Origin: Xenorhabdus lircayensis | Lineage (GTDB): Bacteria; Pseudomonadota; Gammaproteobacteria; Enterobacterales; Enterobacteriaceae | Length of the DNA stretch: 64,000 nt | Direction: 5' to 3' | NCBI RefSeq assembly: GCF_016306625.1 | Contig: NZ_JACOII010000011.1 | Coordinates: 62,001-126,000, forward strand | Part shown: one piece after another, positions 63,719 to 64,000 of the stretch | Position numbering within the stretch: the stretch's first letter is position 1 | How the letters are laid out: every line of letters starts with the position of its first letter | Program-made: the position numbers and the translations under genes | Notes under the pieces: model-generated | Database searches by the model: none | The model's input: only the letters and a program-made list of their open reading frames with translations | What the model was told of the DNA's origin: nothing

Positions 63719-64000
63719 TAACGGCGCGCTTCCCGCAACAAGGTTTTCATATCTGCTACAGCAGTAGCCAAGCCACTGAATACAGCACGACCAATGATGG
63801 CATGCCCAATATTCAATTCATAAATTTCAGGTAACGCGGCAATACGTTGCACATTGTGATAGGCCAAACCATGGCCTGCATTGACTTTAAGACCTTTGCC
63901 AGCCGCGTAAGTTGCTGCTTCTTTGATACGCTGGAACTCTTTCTCCTGCTGCATATCATCCTCGGCATCTGCATACGCGCCTGTGTGAATCTCAATAAAT
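63718..64000 (-). CDS. pdxJ: Pyridoxine 5'-phosphate synthase, C-terminal part
   Basis: Partial: the gene runs off the right edge. About 94 codons are visible, from [13 protein letters not shown] through [15 protein letters not shown] and [17 protein letters not shown], the phosphate-binding end of PdxJ. The ATG at 63954 is internal, not the start. It makes pyridoxine phosphate, the precursor of PLP. Confidence 0.95.
   Translation of the reverse strand, partial: FIEIHTGAYADAEDDMQQEKEFQRIKEAATYAAGKGLKVNAGHGLAYHNVQRIAALPEIYELNIGHAIIGRAVFSGLATAVADMKTLLREARR

Overview
The window looks like a chromosome segment of an entomopathogenic enterobacterium, most likely Xenorhabdus (Photorhabdus is the alternative). 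I infer this from moderately AT-rich DNA with very AT-rich spacers, an Escherichia-type core gene order, two intact ERIC/IRU palindromes plus one decayed copy, protealysin-type M4 metalloproteases, and a secondary-metabolite cluster edge at the left end. No species assignment could be tested. No tRNA, rRNA, CRISPR array, insertion sequence or prophage gene was seen.

Layout. 1-1.5 kb: an acyl carrier protein and acyl-CoA dehydrogenase that resemble FkbJ/FkbI-type genes for unusual malonyl-ACP extender units; the rest of the cluster lies off the left edge. 2-7 kb: sulfate/thiosulfate uptake (cysP-U-W-A) and cysM, with a strong terminator between cysA and cysM and an ERIC element upstream of cysP. 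7-10 kb: a spacer with two micro-ORFs, yfeY, a small unknown gene, ypeA and hemF. 10.4-13.5 kb: an accessory block of two complete cytoplasmic-type M4 metalloproteases and a third copy reduced to the propeptide. 13.5-23.2 kb: der, bamB, yfgM, hisS, ispG, rodZ, a short pilW-like lipoprotein gene, rlmN and ndk. 23.5-24.8 kb: a small secreted unknown and a DUF2975/XRE-helix-turn-helix pair. 25-33 kb: pbpC, yfhM (alpha-2-macroglobulin) and a truncated sseB. 33.3-40.5 kb: pepB and the full iscRSUA-hscBA-fdx-iscX iron-sulfur assembly operon. 40.6-48.6 kb: trmJ, suhB, hcaT-like, glyA, hmp, glnB and a glutamine-dependent nadE. 48.8-53.2 kb: glrR, qseG, glrK and the sRNA gene glmY. 53.3-59.5 kb: purL, mltF, tadA. 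59.6-62.7 kb: accessory genes (HD hydrolase, FosA-like, alkA, unknown membrane protein, sseA remnant). 63-64 kb: yfhL, acpS and a partial pdxJ.

Regulation can be read at several points: two type-1 IscR sites on the isc promoter, an NsrR-like site at hmp, PurR boxes at purL and glyA, and a sigma-54 promoter with three perfect TGTC-N10-GACA GlrR sites upstream of glmY. The last closes a circuit in which GlrK/GlrR, encoded just downstream, would activate the sRNA that controls glucosamine-6-phosphate synthesis. The features least explained by known biology are the stand-alone M4 propeptide gene, the two micro-ORFs next to the cysP ERIC element, the cluster edge at the left, and the N-terminally truncated SseB together with a displaced sseA fragment.
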